Source of the DNA: JAODBQ01 sp047602055
GTDB taxonomy: Bacteria; Actinomycetota; Acidimicrobiia; Acidimicrobiales; Ilumatobacteraceae
Direction of reading: 5' to 3'
Length of the DNA: 64,000 bases
NCBI GenBank assembly: GCA_047602055.1
Contig: JASGIG010000001.1
Span: forward strand, 3,286,001-3,350,000
Positions 63,521 to 64,000 of the stretch are shown here, piece after piece. Each line of letters begins with the position of its first letter. Positions within the stretch are counted from its first letter, which is position 1. Position numbers and translations under genes: made by a program. The notes under the pieces were generated by a model. The model saw only the letters and a program-made list of their open reading frames with translations, did not search any database and was not told the DNA's origin.

Positions 63521-63757
63521 TCAGCGCGACGGCGAGAGGCGCCAGCACGGACCCCAGCGCAGCCACGCATGGTGCTCGACGAACCCGATCCCGGGGAACA
63601 GCACGCTCTCGGCGATGCGAGTCCACCGATGGCCGACGCGCCCGAGAGCGACGATCGTCAGGTCCATCGTCACCAGCACGGCGACGGACGAGACGCGCCG
63701 CCACCACGATCGCCGGCAGGCTGCGACCAGCTCGGGTGGATCCGCGCCACCCATCAT
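63521..63757 (-). CDS. small putative membrane protein
   Basis: A 78-residue frame (PPELVAACRRSWWRR, then VSSVAVLVTMDLTIVALG as a possible membrane helix, then WTRIAESVLFPGIGFVEHHAWLRWG). Codon bias looks real. It could be a short protein or the remaining start of a larger one; no family is recognised. It follows the SDR gene on the same strand. Confidence 0.4.
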   Translation of the reverse strand: MMGGADPPELVAACRRSWWRRVSSVAVLVTMDLTIVALGRVGHRWTRIAESVLFPGIGFVEHHAWLRWGPCWRLSPSR

Positions 63758-63773
63758 CGTCGTACCGGGCGGG

Positions 63774-64000
63774 TCAGCCGTCGGCTGGGGCCTCCATCGA
63801 CGCCATGATCCGAGCGAACGCCGGGCGCAGGTCCGGGTAGCCGGTCTGCGCCCACGCGCCGTCGACGAACAGGTTGACGCCGGTGACATACGTCGCGTCG
63901 TCGCTGGCCAGATAGAGGGCGGCGCTGGCGATGTCCTCGGGCGACGCCGGGCGCTTCAGCGGGATCCGCTCGAGGTACAGGTTGTTGGCCTCCTCGTCGT
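63774..64000 (-). CDS. SDR family oxidoreductase, C-terminal end (partial)
   Basis: The gene continues past the right edge; only the last 75 codons are seen. They read IPLKRPASPEDIASAALYLASDDATYVTGVNLFVDGAWAQ, the typical C-terminal end of classical SDRs (often written GRPGxPEDIAxAxLFLAS...ITGQxLxVDGG). A tail of about 25 extra residues follows. The substrate is unknown. Confidence 0.82.
   Translation of the reverse strand, partial: DEEANNLYLERIPLKRPASPEDIASAALYLASDDATYVTGVNLFVDGAWAQTGYPDLRPAFARIMASMEAPADG

Overview
The window is chromosomal DNA of very high G+C from an actinobacterium. The presence of a WhiB regulator, a DUF3499 protein, a complete-looking menaquinone branch, Thr/Ala-rich lipoproteins and acyl-CoA metabolism genes fits Actinomycetota, and the overall gene style suggests Acidimicrobiia (Ilumatobacter-like). 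That class assignment is inference, because there is no rRNA or marker phylogeny in the window.

Layout. 1-8 kb: end of an M20 peptidase, a frameshifted methyltransferase, an M23 murein hydrolase, an ABC ATPase, SRPBCC and DUF3499 proteins, tRNA-Val(CAC), a GT39-like membrane glycosyltransferase, a lipid kinase and a DnaJ-like membrane protein. 8-16.6 kb: polyamine uptake and catabolism, made of a hydroxyacid dehydrogenase, PotC, PotB, a single-chain PotA-PotD fusion, an Lrp/AsnC regulator, an aminobutyraldehyde-type dehydrogenase and alanine dehydrogenase. 16.7-21.4 kb: a cis-prenyltransferase, a cobalamin riboswitch with btuF-btuC-btuD, and a PIN toxin-antitoxin pair. 21.4-28.8 kb: a DinG/YoaA-type helicase, then a biotin-dependent acyl-CoA carboxylase (beta, alpha) with an AtuA-like protein. 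28.9-33.4 kb: a response regulator divergent from a STAS protein, a histidine kinase, a GerMN lipoprotein and Era; the kinase plus lipoprotein resembles MtrB-LpqB. 33.5-39 kb: a complete Liv-type ABC importer closed by a strong terminator. 39-44.3 kb: two acyl-CoA ligases, a MaoC hydratase and a UTP-glucose-1-phosphate uridylyltransferase. 44.3-46 kb: an intact IS630-family insertion, a dead ABC gene and repeats. 46-54 kb: menaquinone genes menG, menF, menD, menH, menA and menE with an embedded FrnE/DsbA-like oxidoreductase (no menB or menC). 54-57.7 kb: broken genes, then a phoH-ybeY-corC operon. 57.8-64 kb: an acyl-CoA dehydrogenase, a lipoprotein, a heme-binding protein behind a DtxR/IdeR-like box, WhiB, a protein of unknown function, a YihY/BrkB protein and the end of an SDR.

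Two features run through the whole window. First, many genes carry single-base frame breaks. Six of them sit at the same hexamer, where GAGCTC appears to have become GAAGCTC (or GAGCTTC on the other strand); correcting the base restores the expected protein each time. Second, the intergenic spaces hold several families of palindromic repeats. Three truncated gene remnants end exactly where such a repeat starts, and one palindrome lies in frame inside menD.

No CRISPR array, prophage or replication origin was seen.
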